Shown here: positions 12,780-26,499 of the stretch, piece after piece
Position numbering within the stretch: position 1 is the first letter of the stretch
Layout: every line of letters starts with the position of its first letter
Source: Zonotrichia leucophrys gambelii
Lineage: Eukaryota; Chordata; Aves; Passeriformes; Passerellidae
NCBI RefSeq assembly: GCF_028769735.1
Contig: NC_088171.1
Span: 90,690,912-90,754,911, forward strand
Length of the DNA stretch: 64,000 bases
Reading direction: 5' to 3'
Position numbers and translations under genes: made by a program
The notes under the pieces: model-generated
Database searches by the model: none
What the model saw: only the letters and a program-made list of their open reading frames with translations
Told to the model about the DNA's origin: nothing

Positions 12780-13644
12780 CAAGTTAAAATTTATATCACT
12801 CCAGAACTTTCCTGTGTGGAAATCATTAGATAAAACCTGTTTGCAATCAGAGTGGATGCCTTTAGAGAATGGGAATTGGATATGGATGCCTTCTGCCCTC
12901 TTTGGTTAGGACTCATTAACCATATTTCACTACTGTTTAAGCTACTATCAGCTATCCAGATGTACATCTTTTCTTTTCATTCAACCTTCTGAACTCCCTT
13001 GTTATAGGGAGAAGAACAACCATTTTAGTTAGGTACAAACCAGTAGGAAGAAAGCTCATGTTCCAGTCCCACTTTTTGATGCTATTTGTGTATTTACTGC
13101 AGAACCTTGGGACTAGTTTGTACCTCAAAAAAGCTTTTTTAATACGCACAGTTTCCTGAGGAAAAACATTAAAACTGAAATAAATATCTTTAAATCTGAT
13201 TAAATACATATATTATTTTGGACAGCTCTATTTTTTCTTTTACATTACAGCGATATTTGCCTATTCATGCACATGCATATATGTGTCCTCAATATACATA
13301 GTCTAAGCATACAGAAGATGTTAATTTATAGCTTGGGCATATGCCTCACACTAGATAATCCAGCTTCAGGAAAGGGCACTGGGAAAGCTGTTAGCATGGT
13401 GACAAACACAAAATACTTCTTCACATCTTCCCAAATACTCATTTCTCTTCAAAAAGAAATTAGTGCTAGAGGAAAAAAAAAAACTTCAGCTGGGATTGGA
13501 ACAAATACATCTTCAAAAATATAAGTGATGTGCAGTTCTTAATATGAAGGTACCCTACCAAATCTCTCCCAGACGTCAAGTGAATGTAGAATCCCAGTAG
13601 CATATTGTCCACCCTGAGGTAATGCCCATAAAGATCCACATTTT

Positions 13645-14150
13645 ATAGAGTCATAGAACATTGTCTGTAGGAAGGGACCTTAAATATCACCTAGTTCTAG
13701 CTCCTCTGCCATAGAAGATCTTCCACCAGATGAGGTTACTCAAAGCCCCATCCAGCGTGGCCTTGAACACTTCCAGGAGTGGAGCATTCACAGTATCTCT
13801 GGGCAACCTATTCATGTGTTTCACTACCCTTGCACTAGAGGATTTATTCCTTGTCTCTAATGTAAACCATCTATCAGTTTAAAGCTATTGTCTCTAGACT
13901 TATCCCCACATGCTTTTGTAAAAAGTCCCTCTCCAGCTTTCTTGTAGGCTCCCTTCAGGTACTGGAAGGCACCAGTTTGATTGATACAAGGTCTCCCTGG
14001 AGCCTTTTCCTCTCCAGGCTGAACAACCCCAACTCTCTCAGCCTGTCTTCATTGGAGCAGAGTTCCAGCCCCCAGACCATCTTTGTGGTCCTGCTCTCAA
14101 CCCAAACTTGCTGTTTTGGGCATCATCAGCATCATGTCCTTTTGATTTTT
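13645..14150 (-). mobile_element. CR1 LINE 3' fragment (5'-truncated, degenerate)
   Basis: Read on the plus strand the segment opens with TCATAGAACA and GGAAGGGACCTTAAA. It then gives landmarks of the avian CR1 3' end in reverse complement: CATCCAGC.TGGCCTTGAACACTTCCAGG, GGGCAACCTATTCATGTGTTTCACTACCCT, GTAAAAAGTCCCTCTCCAGC, CTCCAGGCTGAACAACCCCAA and CATCTTTGTGGTCCTGCTC. The order and spacing match what I know of chicken-type CR1 (non-LTR retrotransposon; ORF2 C-terminal reverse-transcriptase region and 3' UTR). The element therefore lies on the minus strand and retains only about 0.5 kb, as is usual for 5'-truncated CR1. It is non-functional. The short plus-strand frame at 13977-14204 is antisense to it. 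Confidence 0.92.
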
Positions 14151-15123
14151 TTTTCTGAGAAGTGGAAAAACACCAAGAGACTTAAAATACTATCCTGCAA
14201 ATAAAAGCAGAAACACAGATTTTCTACCTTATGTGGATCAGAAGGGGGTCTGGACCTGTGTCAGGTCTGAACTCTGCCAGCAATCCCCTAAGGGGCTAAA
14301 ACTGAATAGCCTTCATTTGTCTGACAAAAAAGGACTTCATTTTGGAGAGACTTTTCAAGGCTTCTGTCCAGGAGAGTTATGGAAAAAAATGGTACAATGT
14401 TCAATTGTAATTGTCATTTTTTTCTGATGCATCAGCTAAATGCATGGTATATCATTATTCCTACCAGCACATCTCATCCAAACCTTGCCTGTCTTCTCCA
14501 ATTTAACAATACCTTCTTTTTAGTAATCACAGTTTAAAAAAATGAATGGGGAAGACTCCATTTTTGAGTTTACAAATATAAGCAGCCAAGAAGGTCTTTG
14601 TGAAGGAAAAAAAAAGGAAAAAAAAGTGTTTGTTGGTGTTTCTTAATCAGCAGAAAAGGAGCAGCTGTCAGCCTGCCAGAATTCAGAATTTAGATGAGCT
14701 GTGAGGCCACATTTCTGCTACCCCACATCTGGTTTGGAAACAAAGAACAACCTGTCTTTGGTTGCTCTCATCTTGTAAGTACAACTACTGCATAGGTAAT
14801 TAACACTCCATGATAAGGGCTGTTTTTCACATCTTCATTTCTTCTGACTCTTCCACAATGTAAGTCTTCTTCCCACTTTCAATTAAAACAAAGGCTATGT
14901 AGAGGAAAAGAAAACTGAATATTTTCTGATGTTGAGGGGAAGTGAGGCAAATTTACTCTTTCAGTTCATTTCCTGGAGAGCACACCATGGTATATAATAC
15001 TTTAAATGCATTTTTTCATCTTATCCTTAAAAGGGGAAGAGTACTTCTTCCCTTCCTCTCTAAATGCTTAGAGATTAACTGTCTTTGTGAAGCACATGGT
15101 AACTAATGGCAGTGTTTTTAAGG
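14151..15123. other. Unique non-coding sequence between two CR1 fragments
   Basis: No gene or repeat was recognised. A short purine-rich run (A/G) occurs near 14605-14625. Confidence 0.5.
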
Positions 15124-15420
15124 TATCATAGAAACACAGAATGGCCTGGGTCGGAAAGGACCTTAAAAATCACCTAGTTTCAACACTCCTGCCATGGACA
15201 GGGACACCTTTCACTTAGACTACGTTGCTTAGAGCTCCATACAACCTGTCCTTAAACACTTCCAGGGATAGGGCAGCCACAGAGTCTCTGGATAACCTGT
15301 TCCAGTGCCTCATAATCATCATCACAGTAACTTTATTTTTTTCCTAATATCTAATCCAAATCTACTTTCTTTCACTTTGGAGCCATTAACTCTTGTCCTG
15401 CCACATACTGGTGCTATATG
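15124..15420 (-). mobile_element. CR1 LINE 3' fragment (degenerate)
   Basis: Plus-strand landmarks are ATCATAGAAACACAGAATGG, GGAAAGGACCTTAAAAATCACCTAGTT, CTGCCATGGACAGGGACACCTTTCACTTAGAC, AACACTTCCAGGGATAGGGCAGCCACA, CTAATATCTAATCCAAATCTAC and ATTAACTCTTGTCCTG. These are the reverse complement of the terminal part of avian CR1, in the expected order. The copy is more 5'-truncated than its neighbour at 13645 and shares its orientation; it diverges at different bases, so the two look like separate insertions or separately decayed copies. Non-coding relic. Confidence 0.93.
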
Positions 15421-18400
15421 AGAAATATTATTTCAGTATTAGTATTATTTCTATATTAGTACTGAGCAGTATTATTTCATGTTGTATATAATGTGAGTTC
15501 ATTTGTGCTGTCAATAAAGTGGTGAGTTGAGATTCACCACCACAGGAGAATGAAATTTCTCATACTCTTTGGTCATCTACAAAAAATTCTAGGCAGAAGT
15601 CACAGCACTGCTGGGTACAGGCTCTGTGGGGAATACTGGGCTTTGTGGGCAGCAGAGATGTACAGGGGACAGACTCTCGTCCTCGGTAGCTTTGACAACA
15701 CACATGGTCACAACTTCAACTTTCTCAATTTCAGCCCATGAACTCATCATGAACCATGGATTTTTGAAACCTTACAAAACCCAAATTTGCAGCAAGAAGG
15801 ACATATTAAGGCAGCACTGTCAATAAGATATAGAAAACAAATCATAAACCTGTGATTGTTCTATATTTTAACACTCACGACTGATTATTTTTTCCTCTGT
15901 AATTTTAGGACTTGAACCCAAGTACATAGATATCTTACGGTCTTGTAAATTGCTTTTTAACTCCTAGTAAGTGAGCATTTTTCCAACATATTTTCACATA
16001 AAACATGCCTAAAAGTAGGGGAAAAAATCCCAGTGTGACAGTTGAACCAAAGTTTGCATCTTTGTTTCATTTCAGTTTCAGTATTTCACAGTCCTTTTCT
16101 GCTTAACCATCAAGTGAAAGATAAGGCCATCATACTGTCTGAATAACAAAAGAAATACAATTTTCCTACACTAAGGTATGCTGGCCTTGTGCCACAGTTA
16201 AAATTAAATTTGTCCAATACCAGTTAGCTGCTGCAAATATTTTTATGGCAATAGTTGGCAAAGAGAAGAGGTCTTTCTGGGGTTTTGTGTTGCTCCATTT
16301 CTCTGAAACAATAGGAAGAATTGACATTGTCTATTCAGTGTAGAAGATAGGCTGTCAAGTAAAGCAAGACAAATGTGATGTCCTGACTGATTATTTCCTT
16401 AGATACTAAATCAATGAGCTTATTATCACAGCAATTACATTACTAATGTAAACAGATGCTATGTGTAGAAAACTGGTTAACAATAAGGTAGGCAGAGTGC
16501 AGTGTTTTATCTGTTACACAAAAAAAAATATTTAGAGTGTGTTATACTACAAATAAAATTTGATCTTCAGTTCATATGTATCACTTAACTGAATATGTGC
16601 TCTATTCCATGATTCTACATGTAAGAGAGATGTACTGCAAAATGTACATAATTAGTTTTACTAGTGTAGTCTTTATTACCAACATGTAATCAATGTTCTT
16701 ATCTATGTCAATCATTAATAAAATTCAGGGATTTTGAAATAAAAAAGAAGCACTACAATGCTGCTCACAAATTAACTCTGCCAATTTTCTTAATGCAACT
16801 TGTTATTTAGTTTATAATGAAATCAAAAGGAGAAGAAAAGCAATATCCTTTACAACGGCTAAAATTAGTTTCATATAACTCAACTTGAATTTCCTATCTA
16901 TTCTTTTACTTTATAAATAATTATCTCTAAATTTCTAAAGCCTTCTCATTTCTGGTAATTGCATATGTGCTTTAGATATATCTAGTATGCATAAAATAAA
17001 TTATTATAAACACAACAGCATTTATAGAGATATGTCTTTCTAGCAGAAGGCAGTTCCTACCTATGAAACAATTCAATCAGCTCTTAAGCTTTCTCAGTAC
17101 AGGTGGGTATTTAGGATATTCATTGCAATAATCCAAAAGAGTAATGGAGAATCAAAGTAGATTGGTATGAGACTTCCATAAGAAAGGACCATTAACCAGT
17201 ATTTGACCTAATAGCAGGACACTTCCAAGTGATACTGTGGTCTTTTCAGTCAAAGGAGTGGAAGGAGTCTAGCAAGTACCAATAAAGAGCATATGGACCT
17301 GGTCTAGATATAACAGAGATCATGTCAGAAAACAGCTTGTCAGAAAACATTGTTTCACCAACTGCAAAAGTTTAAATGGGAATGCTGATCACAGAGCTCT
17401 CACTACAGAGAATTTTGACTCCATTGAATCCAGACAGTGAAAATCTTCAGATTTTTTTCCCTCAAATTACATTAAAAACGAATGGCAGATAAAGCCTTCA
17501 ATTTCTCTTTTCACCGCTTTTATATATATATCATAACACTGAAAGAAGCACTCATATTTCTCCCTACTTTACTATTTCATGAAAAAATTGACAGGGAAAA
17601 GGTTCCTGCTCATCACCATGTTAAATTAAACTATACCTTAATAACTCCAGTTATTTTCTAAGGCCTTGTTGAAGCATTAAGATCTTTTTCTGAGTCATTT
17701 AGGAAGGCTCTCTAGGCAAATTGTGGTCACTATTTTCTATAAAAATCTGAGTTCTAATCACAAATAACAAAAAAAAAAAAAATCAGTATTTCCTCAAAGG
17801 TTAAGTGAATTACTAATTTGAACACCAAGAATGAGCCAGAAGTTCCTGAGCTGCAGCTACAGGACAAATTTCTCAAGAGTTTGTTTTCATGAGATCTTGC
17901 AATGTCCTAACACATTTGGAAGTAGATTGCTTAAGATGTTTCCATTCTACAAAGCCATTATGTACCTATGGATGTACATGTGTACCAACAACCTCGAAGT
18001 GCATTTTTTCTGGTCTGGCACATGATTCTGCTGTTCTGGAGAGAGAAGTCCTGCCATTACTGCACCATGGAGGAGAGTGGGTGCAGGACAAACCTCAGCA
18101 CCAACAGACTCAAACATCCATTCACAAGCAGCATAAGATTTTTATGTCAACCAACTGCCTAAATTAATTTTCCCTGGAAGTCAGTCAAAACCATTTTTCC
18201 TTGGTGGAGACTGATTGCCATGACAGATATCAGTCACAGCTGTTTATAGTCATATGTATATTTTGTGCTAACTGTTATCATCTGGAATTTTTCTCTCAAA
18301 AATAAATAATTTCTGTTAAAGTTTAAAAATTCTCTTGGTAAAAAAAAAAGAATAGAGATCAGGTGGAAAGTGTTGATGAATTGCAGTCTTTTTATGAAAT

Positions 18401-21400
18401 ATCTACTACAGAATAAAATAGCTTTAAATGGACAAATAAGGGAAATTACAAATGTACTTATTTTTACTAATAAAAAACCAACTACTCAGTACTTGTTTGA
18501 AAATGTCAGGGAAGTTTCAGGTGAAAGACTTCATCGAAGTTTACTTACAGACCACTCTCAATTGAAGAGAAAGTAATTTGCAGAAATTCAAAATTCATTA
18601 ATATTTCTCTATGTAATAAATGAATCTTTTACAATATAATTTGCATTTATTACATGTGGCAGATACAGCATAGTTATACTTCTTTTAAAATCTGTTAGCT
18701 TTGGTACACAGCATTGGTCTCTGTCTTCAGAGAATTTCTCTCCCTCCTGCAAAATTTAATTTGCTGCTTTTAAAATACTTGAACCAAACAGCCCCTTTTA
18801 TAAGAAAATATTTCATGAAACATAATACAGCTTTGCTTAAAACTACAGACCTAGGCATATCATTGGTTACACTGTCTTTTACTTGTGACCGAATACCTCA
18901 TTGGCTTTCCATATATTGGTTTCTACTGCTGAGTTTCACTGGTCATCCAAAACACCTATGAAGATGAGACTTCAGTTCCCCAGTTTACTCCGAAGATATT
19001 TATAAATTTCATTCAGATAATGAGGTAAATATTTTTGCAATATTTCAACAACTCTTTTTTTTTAATTAATTGTAATTTGAAGTGAAAATCTTGTGGGAGG
19101 GGTGTCCAACTCATACTTTCACTTTTCTGGAATTTTTGAAGTCTTAAGGAAAAAATGTTCTGGATTTGAGATTATCATTGAAGGTAAAGAATCATTCAAA
19201 AATAATTTTTATAGTCACTAGTAGTAATTTTTCCAGTTTTCCACATGCATATTTCAGAATCCATTAATTTCTGAAATTATTATATAGTTTGCTAAATGCT
19301 GTAGCTTCATAATTTCATTTTTATTGCAAGAGACATAAGTTCTTCAGTGAGAACAAATTGAGACCAAATAGTTTTGCCATATTCAGCACTTGTGGAATCT
19401 CCGTTTCTGTGTTTTCCTGACATATATTCACTTTACTAATTGAATTCATTAGGATCTTTATACTAAAAATATTAAAATTTTAGAAATCCTTTTGAAAATC
19501 CATCATTTTTATGCCTGTCAAGAGAAGATATCACATTTTGCAGACGCAGCTGGGTGATATTTTTAAAGAAATGGCAGTATGTATTTATTACTTCTATCAA
19601 TGGTTAATAAATAAGATGAAGGTTTTTAGTTTAGAGGTTTTAATTTCTTTTAAAATCATGTATTATAACATTGAACATAATAAATCAAATTGTTTGCTAT
19701 CTCATCCACTGTCTGAGCAGTTCTATTGATCGGTGATGAATGAGTCCCCAAATTGCCTACTGTGTGCTCTGTTCATGCTCACTGCACTGCTTGTTTTAGT
19801 TGAGCTTATTGTGAGACACAAAAAAAACCCCAAAAATAAAAACAGCAAAGATGCAGGTGTGGGAAAATTAAGAAGCTTTGCCAAGGAAGGGCTGAACTTT
19901 GGATAGGCTGCACAGCTCTGAAATGCTCTAGAGATTGACTCAAGGTGTGAGACATCTGCTTTTCATTTTCTTACTGTATCTTAACTGAGACAATTGCAAA
20001 TCAGAAACTAGAGTCTTTTAGAAGCTGGATCATATACTGAAGAACAAAAGGAAATTTTAAGTTGACTCAGGCATCAATGATAATCATATAGAAAGAGGAT
20101 ATTCTTTGCTCTCTCTTTTTATTGTACATATGCTCCTAAACAAAGTGTTTATAAAAATATGTAGAAGTCCATTTCCTCAGGGCTGGTTTTCTACTTTGTT
20201 CTTTCACACTCTCCCAAGGACTCACCACCACTCATGACACTGAAACCCCGGTGCAGCACTGGATACACTTTGTGCTCAGAGAATGCACACCAGGCCTTTA
20301 AATGAGGCAGAGCTGAGCAGTGCTTAAATCACTTTTGTTTATTGCTGTGCAAAACATAGTAACAGATAATTGTCAGAGGAGCCAATTTTGAAGAACGGCT
20401 GTGAGAGACCAAACATAGGTTTCACTTTGCCCTAAAGTTAAATTCCATTCCAACTTTTTGAAAGGACAACATCTAGAAAATACAACTGATTAAATAATAT
20501 CATCTCCTTATTTTTCTGTGGTCAGCAAAATGGGCTTCTCCATTATGCTCACAATTGGGTAAAACAACAGTTGTTTCCATCAATACATATGCAGGCAGCT
20601 AGAAAAGGGGAAAAGGTAGTTTAGTGTCTTTTTTCTAGGATATTTTTCTTACAGTTATTGGAAAAGACATGTCTTCAGAGCCAAATGCTCTATCACAAGA
20701 TTTAGGATGTAACTATAGGAATCCTTGTTTAAATATGTGAAATGTAAATAAAAATTCAAAATAAAAACATAGATAACCCAGAAAGGTTTTTTCCCCCCAG
20801 AAGGGCCGAATTTAAAAAAAAAGTAGCAACAGCTCATCACTTCTGAAAATTTGACTGTTAATAGATACTTAATACCGATTTTAGGAACTGGAATCTATCT
20901 TTCACCAGTCTTTTGCCTTGTCACTGTTATTTGTCCCTTTAGAATCTCAAGCAACTGGATTTAAACTTGCAGTTGATTTAAGGTAGAACTTCTACACAGT
21001 ATTCCTCTCACTCCAATGTATTTTGGACATGGAAATGATCTTTTGCACAGTACATGACTGTAGAGAAAAGGAGAAAATGCTACAGAGAACTTGAAGCACT
21101 TGAAAAAAAATACAAAACTATAACTCTGTTAGAAGTTTGGAAAATCAATGGCAAAATGAAGCATGGAGGGATTAAAATCATGTGACAATGGTCAAAGTTT
21201 TGTATTATTTAAAATTCATCACTTTCAGAATTTTCAGACTGTTGAACATTTGCTTAAATATTTTTTCAAGGATCTCACCATTCCAGGCACTCAGCCGGTA
21301 TAATACACAAATAAGTTTGTTATAAAATTAGCATATTAGCATTAAATTCTCTTGCATAATACAGAGACATATAATATTTGTTGGCAAAAAGTACAGAAAA

Positions 21401-22679
21401 AAAAGGAAAATTTAGAAAAATATATTCAGTTTTTCATTTGGATGGCAATTTCATTTATAAAAGTTTAAAAAATGCTACAGTGCTTAGAAACAATACTCAA
21501 TGATCCACAAATAAAACAATTCAATCTTTTCATATCCCATATATAGTAACCAAAAATTATTATAATATCACACCACATTTAGCAAAGTAAAGAGTGAAAG
21601 TCAGGAACCCCTGAGTTTTAAATCTGCCACTGAAGTCCTAGCTTTTATATTTGAACATCTCATCCACTGTCGTTGACAGCTTCAGGGGAGATTTGACTCC
21701 TATTCCTGCCTTCTCCCTTTGCTCCAGCAAATGACAAATACAGACAAATAATCAATGGATGCTCATAGAGGCATAGCCACAAGCAGTGAAAGCCATTTAC
21801 AAAGACAGCCATGACAAAGTATTTCCTAGTGTACTTCAGAATCCAGGTAACACATATAAGCACTAGCTCAGGGAACAGTGTTGCCTGGATTCCAAAGACC
21901 AAACTTTGATTTTGTCCAAGCCTCAATATCCAGAAAACCCACCGTGCACTTTCTACAGCAACCAAAAGATGTTCACATTCAACCCAGAGACCCTCTGATG
22001 ATGATTAGTGTTAAAGACAGGATTGACAATGTGGAATTTTTTTCCCGGGTTGTCCAGTGTTATGATCCTTGCTCTGCACAACTTGCTATGGGTCACCAAT
22101 TTGCCAAGGTGAAACAGGTCTCTCTTAAAAACATAGGTTTGATTTTCTACAGATCAGCTACTTTGGATGACTCTTTTCTGAAGGAGACATTAAATCAGAA
22201 CTGGCTAAAATTCTTATATTTTTGTGTTATTGAAAAAGTAATTCCACTATGTAACCTTCAAGTTTAACCATGCACAGATGCAGCTGCTACTAAAACAAGG
22301 AGTAGAATTCATTCCAGATCATCATTATGCTAGATCTTTGAAGGCTATGGAGGAAATAAGTGTAGAGCTTCTAATAAAGATTTACAAGCCAATTATGAAT
22401 TTGTGTGCATTTCTAGACTAGGAAGACTGGCTACTAAACTAAGACATTCAAAAGAGCTAAACAGCATTACACATACATAAAAATAACATGAAATTCTTGC
22501 TTTTACCACAGTATTATACATTAGTGTTTTATATTTGACATGGTAAAATTGTACATGAAAATGTATATTCTGCTGTGTTCCCCAGGAAGGATTGGTTTTG
22601 CCACTCAGGGATGCATTATTTATTTATTGAACAGGAGAAGAGCTACCTGAAACTGTGACTTTCTCTAATTATCTATCTT
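15421..22679. other. Unique non-coding sequence
   Basis: This is AT-rich DNA with no recognised gene or transposon. An A-run lies at 17769-17782 and a TA run near 17520. The longest open frame (21878-22267, plus, 129 codons) has no recognisable domain and I treat it as chance. Confidence 0.55.
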
Positions 22680-23300
22680 TGCTGCCATTGAGTAGGCACT
22701 GGACAAATGATACTGCACAGAGGCATCCCCCAGTCCCACCACCCCTGGTCGCCTTCTGGTGGGGTGGCGACGCCTCCTGCCCGGGACCTGGGGTCCTGGG
22801 ACAATGGGGCCAGGGGCACAAAGCATAACGCTGTGACCAAAGTCTCCTCACTGGCAGGCCTTTTCAAGCCGATGGGAAGTACGGCCACTTGAGCTGGACA
22901 TGGCTGGCTTGTCAGTTCCTGACAACAAACTGTGTTTGGTACGCAGTGCATTCATGGGCAGTGTCGTGCTTTTGTCCAGAGCCATGCTGACTTTCCCCAG
23001 GTCGGTTTCTGGCTTTTGCGGACGGGCAACGGTGTTGAGAAATCCACCCAAGCAGAAAGGGCCCCCCTGGCTGGTGATTTCTCACATTTAATTACTTGAT
23101 TTTCCTTTCCTGCAGTCAGGAAGAAAATGGAATTACATCACGCCCCATGTAGCCTTGGAAAGGGACCAATTGTTTCTAATAGAGCTGCTGGCGACAGGCA
23201 CAATGCATGTGCTCCTTGTCTCACGTCGGATATTTGATCGGCCAAACAAGTCTGAGTACTCCTGCTCCGAGGATCCTCAATAGGGAACAAAGGGGACCAG
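22680..23300. promoter_or_regulatory. CpG/GC-rich unique patch, candidate cis-regulatory element
   Basis: About 0.6 kb is clearly richer in G+C than its surroundings. I count about 19 CpG dinucleotides between 22741 and 23280, whereas adjoining kilobases have very few. No CR1, LTR or simple-repeat signature explains this. It contains a CTCF-like motif on the minus strand (22749-22762, CCACCAGAAGGCGA) and an inverted GTCGCC...GGCGAC pair around it. Open frames of 60-92 codons on both strands match nothing I know. Alternatives are a CpG-island-like enhancer, an orphan promoter or first exon, or an old retrogene. The regulatory reading is inference. Confidence 0.35.
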
Positions 23301-26300
23301 GCTTCTCCTGTGTCACTTCCAGCACCACATAAAAAGAAAATCTTCATTTAGGCACACTTCACCCTTTTTCACACTTTCTAAGCATCTTCTGAGACTCGGA
23401 GTTTGGTTTGGAGAGCAATGGTTTCCTACATGGAATTAGTGAGCTGATGCTTTATTCTGCTCATTAGTAATTAGTTGAATGAATGCCTCTACCACTTCAC
23501 ATAACTGCAGACATGTCTGGTTGTAAATTTACAGTCACCAAGAAGTATGTGACAGAAGTATGACACTTGGCTCTGGGACTGTATAGTAATGAAAATTTAT
23601 TAAATTAGGTACATTTCCCACAGGCACACAGATTGTTACAGATCTTGTGCAGATGCTTTGCTACAGTTTATGTTTAAAAACCCCAAACAAGCAAGCAAGC
23701 AAACAGAAAACACTCCAGAATTTCTTCATTTAATGAGACCAGTGATGCATTGCAGTCAGTACTTTGTCTCTAGTGACAGAGGATGAGTATGGAGAGGCAT
23801 GGGTACACAGAGTAATATCTCTCCAGATTACAGCATACATGTCAAAAAAGTAGAACTTCCCTAGAATACCCTCTGCCCTTGCAGTGATTTTTGTCTTAAT
23901 AACTTTGTGAATCAGAGTATTTAAGAGCATTGGATGGACTTCTATCCTACCAATCTTGGCATTACTGCCATTCTCAGGCCTTGAACAAAATATCTAAAAA
24001 CACTTTCCCCAATCACTTCTTCAATCAGGCAAGATGCGTGCCTGAGGGTTACCTGGGTACCTTTCTTCCTAGCACATGTTCACATGATGCCTGCCAAAAT
24101 TGATGTTCAGTGCCTGTACTTCTAAACAAGTATTCAATATCTTAGAGATAATTTTTTCAGGTGCTAAAAAATATGCTTTAAAATTGTTCTAAATCAATGT
24201 TTTCCTTAGTAACCATTTCAAACTAATCTACCTATGGGACAAATGGAGGCAAAACCAGTTTTTGTTAAATGCTAGAGATGGGGGTCACTATCATATGTAC
24301 CCATGTTAAAATATTTATCCCATCAATATCAATCTCTATGAGTGAATTGCAGAGGTGAGAGTTGTTCTTTCATAACATATGTGGACAGTAGACCACAGAG
24401 TCACCCTATACCAAAAAGCAGGGCTAGAATGCAATCATGACCAACAAAAGGGGATGGAGGGACATTTGTAGCAAAGACTTCAGCAGGGAGCATCATCAGG
24501 ATAGGACATAACGAAGAGTACATGGTATCAGTTGATGTTATACCTGAAATAAAAATTACTGGACCTGCATTACTTCCTAGATTATTCTGTAGATGTGTTT
24601 ATCAGAGAAGGCATTATTATTGCTAAAAATGAAGGCAGAAATGCTGTATTATCCCTGTTATTTATTCCAAACAACAGGCCTCTGGGACTGACAATGTATA
24701 CACAGATAGACTGTGTTCCTGTACCAAGAGAGGCAGAAATCTCCAAGCTTTCACTGAAAACTTTTGGATTCAATATTAATGAACAACACAATATGAGTCC
24801 ATATGGCTGGTGAGGCCCGAGCTGGAATTCATAGGACACTAGTCAGTGTACTGCAGGAGTCAGGTCTTATATATATTTTAAAATAGAGTTTGTTTTAATG
24901 TTGTATTAAGCCACTGATGTCAATAATGAAAGAGAAGCGACAGATGTGCCTGTGCAGATCAACTAAGCTTTTTTAATGTTTTTAAATTATTTGTTCTGTT
25001 GTAGACCTACATTACCTAACAAAAAAAATATATTTGACTGCTATACAGTCTAATTAGTTATACTAAATTTAGTCAAAAGTAGGAGTTTCTCTTTCATGCA
25101 TGTCTTTTGATATGTTTTTTAATGTGCTCATTCTGAACTGGAATAAAACAATATATTTTGATGTTTCCAAACCAATGGCTGCTTTTGTCACAACAATAAA
25201 ATATCAAATTTACAAAACAACAATTCTCTAGAAGTACAGAAAGCAGAAAAAAAAAACACATTAAAAGGAATTTTACAGGAATTCATGACAAAGTAGGCTC
25301 AACACATAAAGTGCATTTGCCAAAACCAGATGTTTTGTCTGGAAAAAAATAATTAAAAAGGAAAAGAAGACATTTATTTTCTGGTAGCTTGTCAGACAGG
25401 GAAAGAAATCTCAACAGGTAAAACATACAGAGTTGAACAGAGAAGACAGAAATCACTGTACTCCTAATTGGGCCTCCTCTCCTGGCTCTCCACAATGCTG
25501 CTGCTTTTAGATGCATCCTCCAAAAATATACACAAACCAAAGCAGAGTGGTAGATTAATGAAGCTGGATGAGTGCACAGCTACTCTTGGCAGCTAAGGCC
25601 AAGTAAGACTGTAGGAATAAATGTTAGAAAACTGCACCATGGCTGTGTTCTGTCTAAAACTAGGACACAAATAAGGACGCTGGGTGAATATAACATACAA
25701 GTTGTAAGTCTAACTAACCTGTTTAACATTGTTAGTGGGTAGCTGACTATTCCAGTGCAAGTTAACATTCAGTGGTGTCTGTAGGGGCCCAACTTTAGTT
25801 TCTAAAGTTTCAGTTTAGGATATGACACTTCACCATGTCTTAAAGAAGAGGAATACAGCGGGTAAATCCTGCAAAAAGGAGTAATTACTTTCCAGCAAAA
25901 CTGATGAAACAAAATTAACAGTCTAGCAAAAAGGGTGAAGTTGGATAACTCCTGCCCAGTGTGGCAGGAGACCTTCCCCCAGAATTGAGATAACGGGTGC
26001 TAGGTGAGCTGAAGGGTTCCTTGATGTGAGGACTTATTAAAACTTGCTGTAGCTGCTCTCTCTGCAAGCCTGTTCAATTAGATGCAACTAAGATACAATT
26101 ATACATATCCTGTGGATGGGTTCTCTGTATAAACTCATAATCAGTTACTGGTATCTCCTTGATTTTGACAACTCCTTCAGCTTAAACAGTCCCAACCAAC
26201 CTTCTAGTCATTTTATCAAGGCTAAATTCACTCCTTAATTAGATTTACTCTGATAAATTTAAATTTATTTTGTGACAGAGGTTTGTATTGCACTGAAATA

Positions 26301-26499
26301 CCATTAATATCCAAAAGTTGTACTTCAGAATCCAGTGTTGAGTTTGTAACATACCTGGCAGCATTATCTGAGCCTCAGAAATATAAAAATAGTTGCCTTT
26401 ACATGTGAAAATCTCCCACAATGACATTAAACGGCCCTGAATTATTTTAATATCCATATTGCTAAGTCATGATTTAGACAACTTCCTGTGGCCCCTTAA
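23301..26499. other. Unique non-coding sequence
   Basis: AT-rich with no recognised gene, RNA or transposon. Short A and T runs only. Confidence 0.5.

Larger units (their letters stand above)
2127..13644. other. Unique non-coding sequence, no gene recognised
   Basis: This is 11.5 kb of AT-rich DNA with short open frames only, the longest about 120 codons, none resembling a known protein to me. It holds two quasi-palindromes (2836-2877 and 5857-5890), a GTTT run (5811-5828), a TA run near 7530 and an A-rich tract (12738-12779), listed separately. The part around 11000-11450 is somewhat richer in G+C, but I could not identify it. Confidence 0.55.

Noticed and set aside
16601..16625. CCATGATTCTACATG resembling a plus-strand CR1 3' end
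   Set aside because: The upstream sequence shows no CR1 landmarks and the terminal 8-bp repeat is absent.
21878..22267. 129-codon plus-strand frame
   Set aside because: No recognisable domain, and the 101-codon frame opposite overlaps it. Length is not exceptional for six frames of 64 kb.
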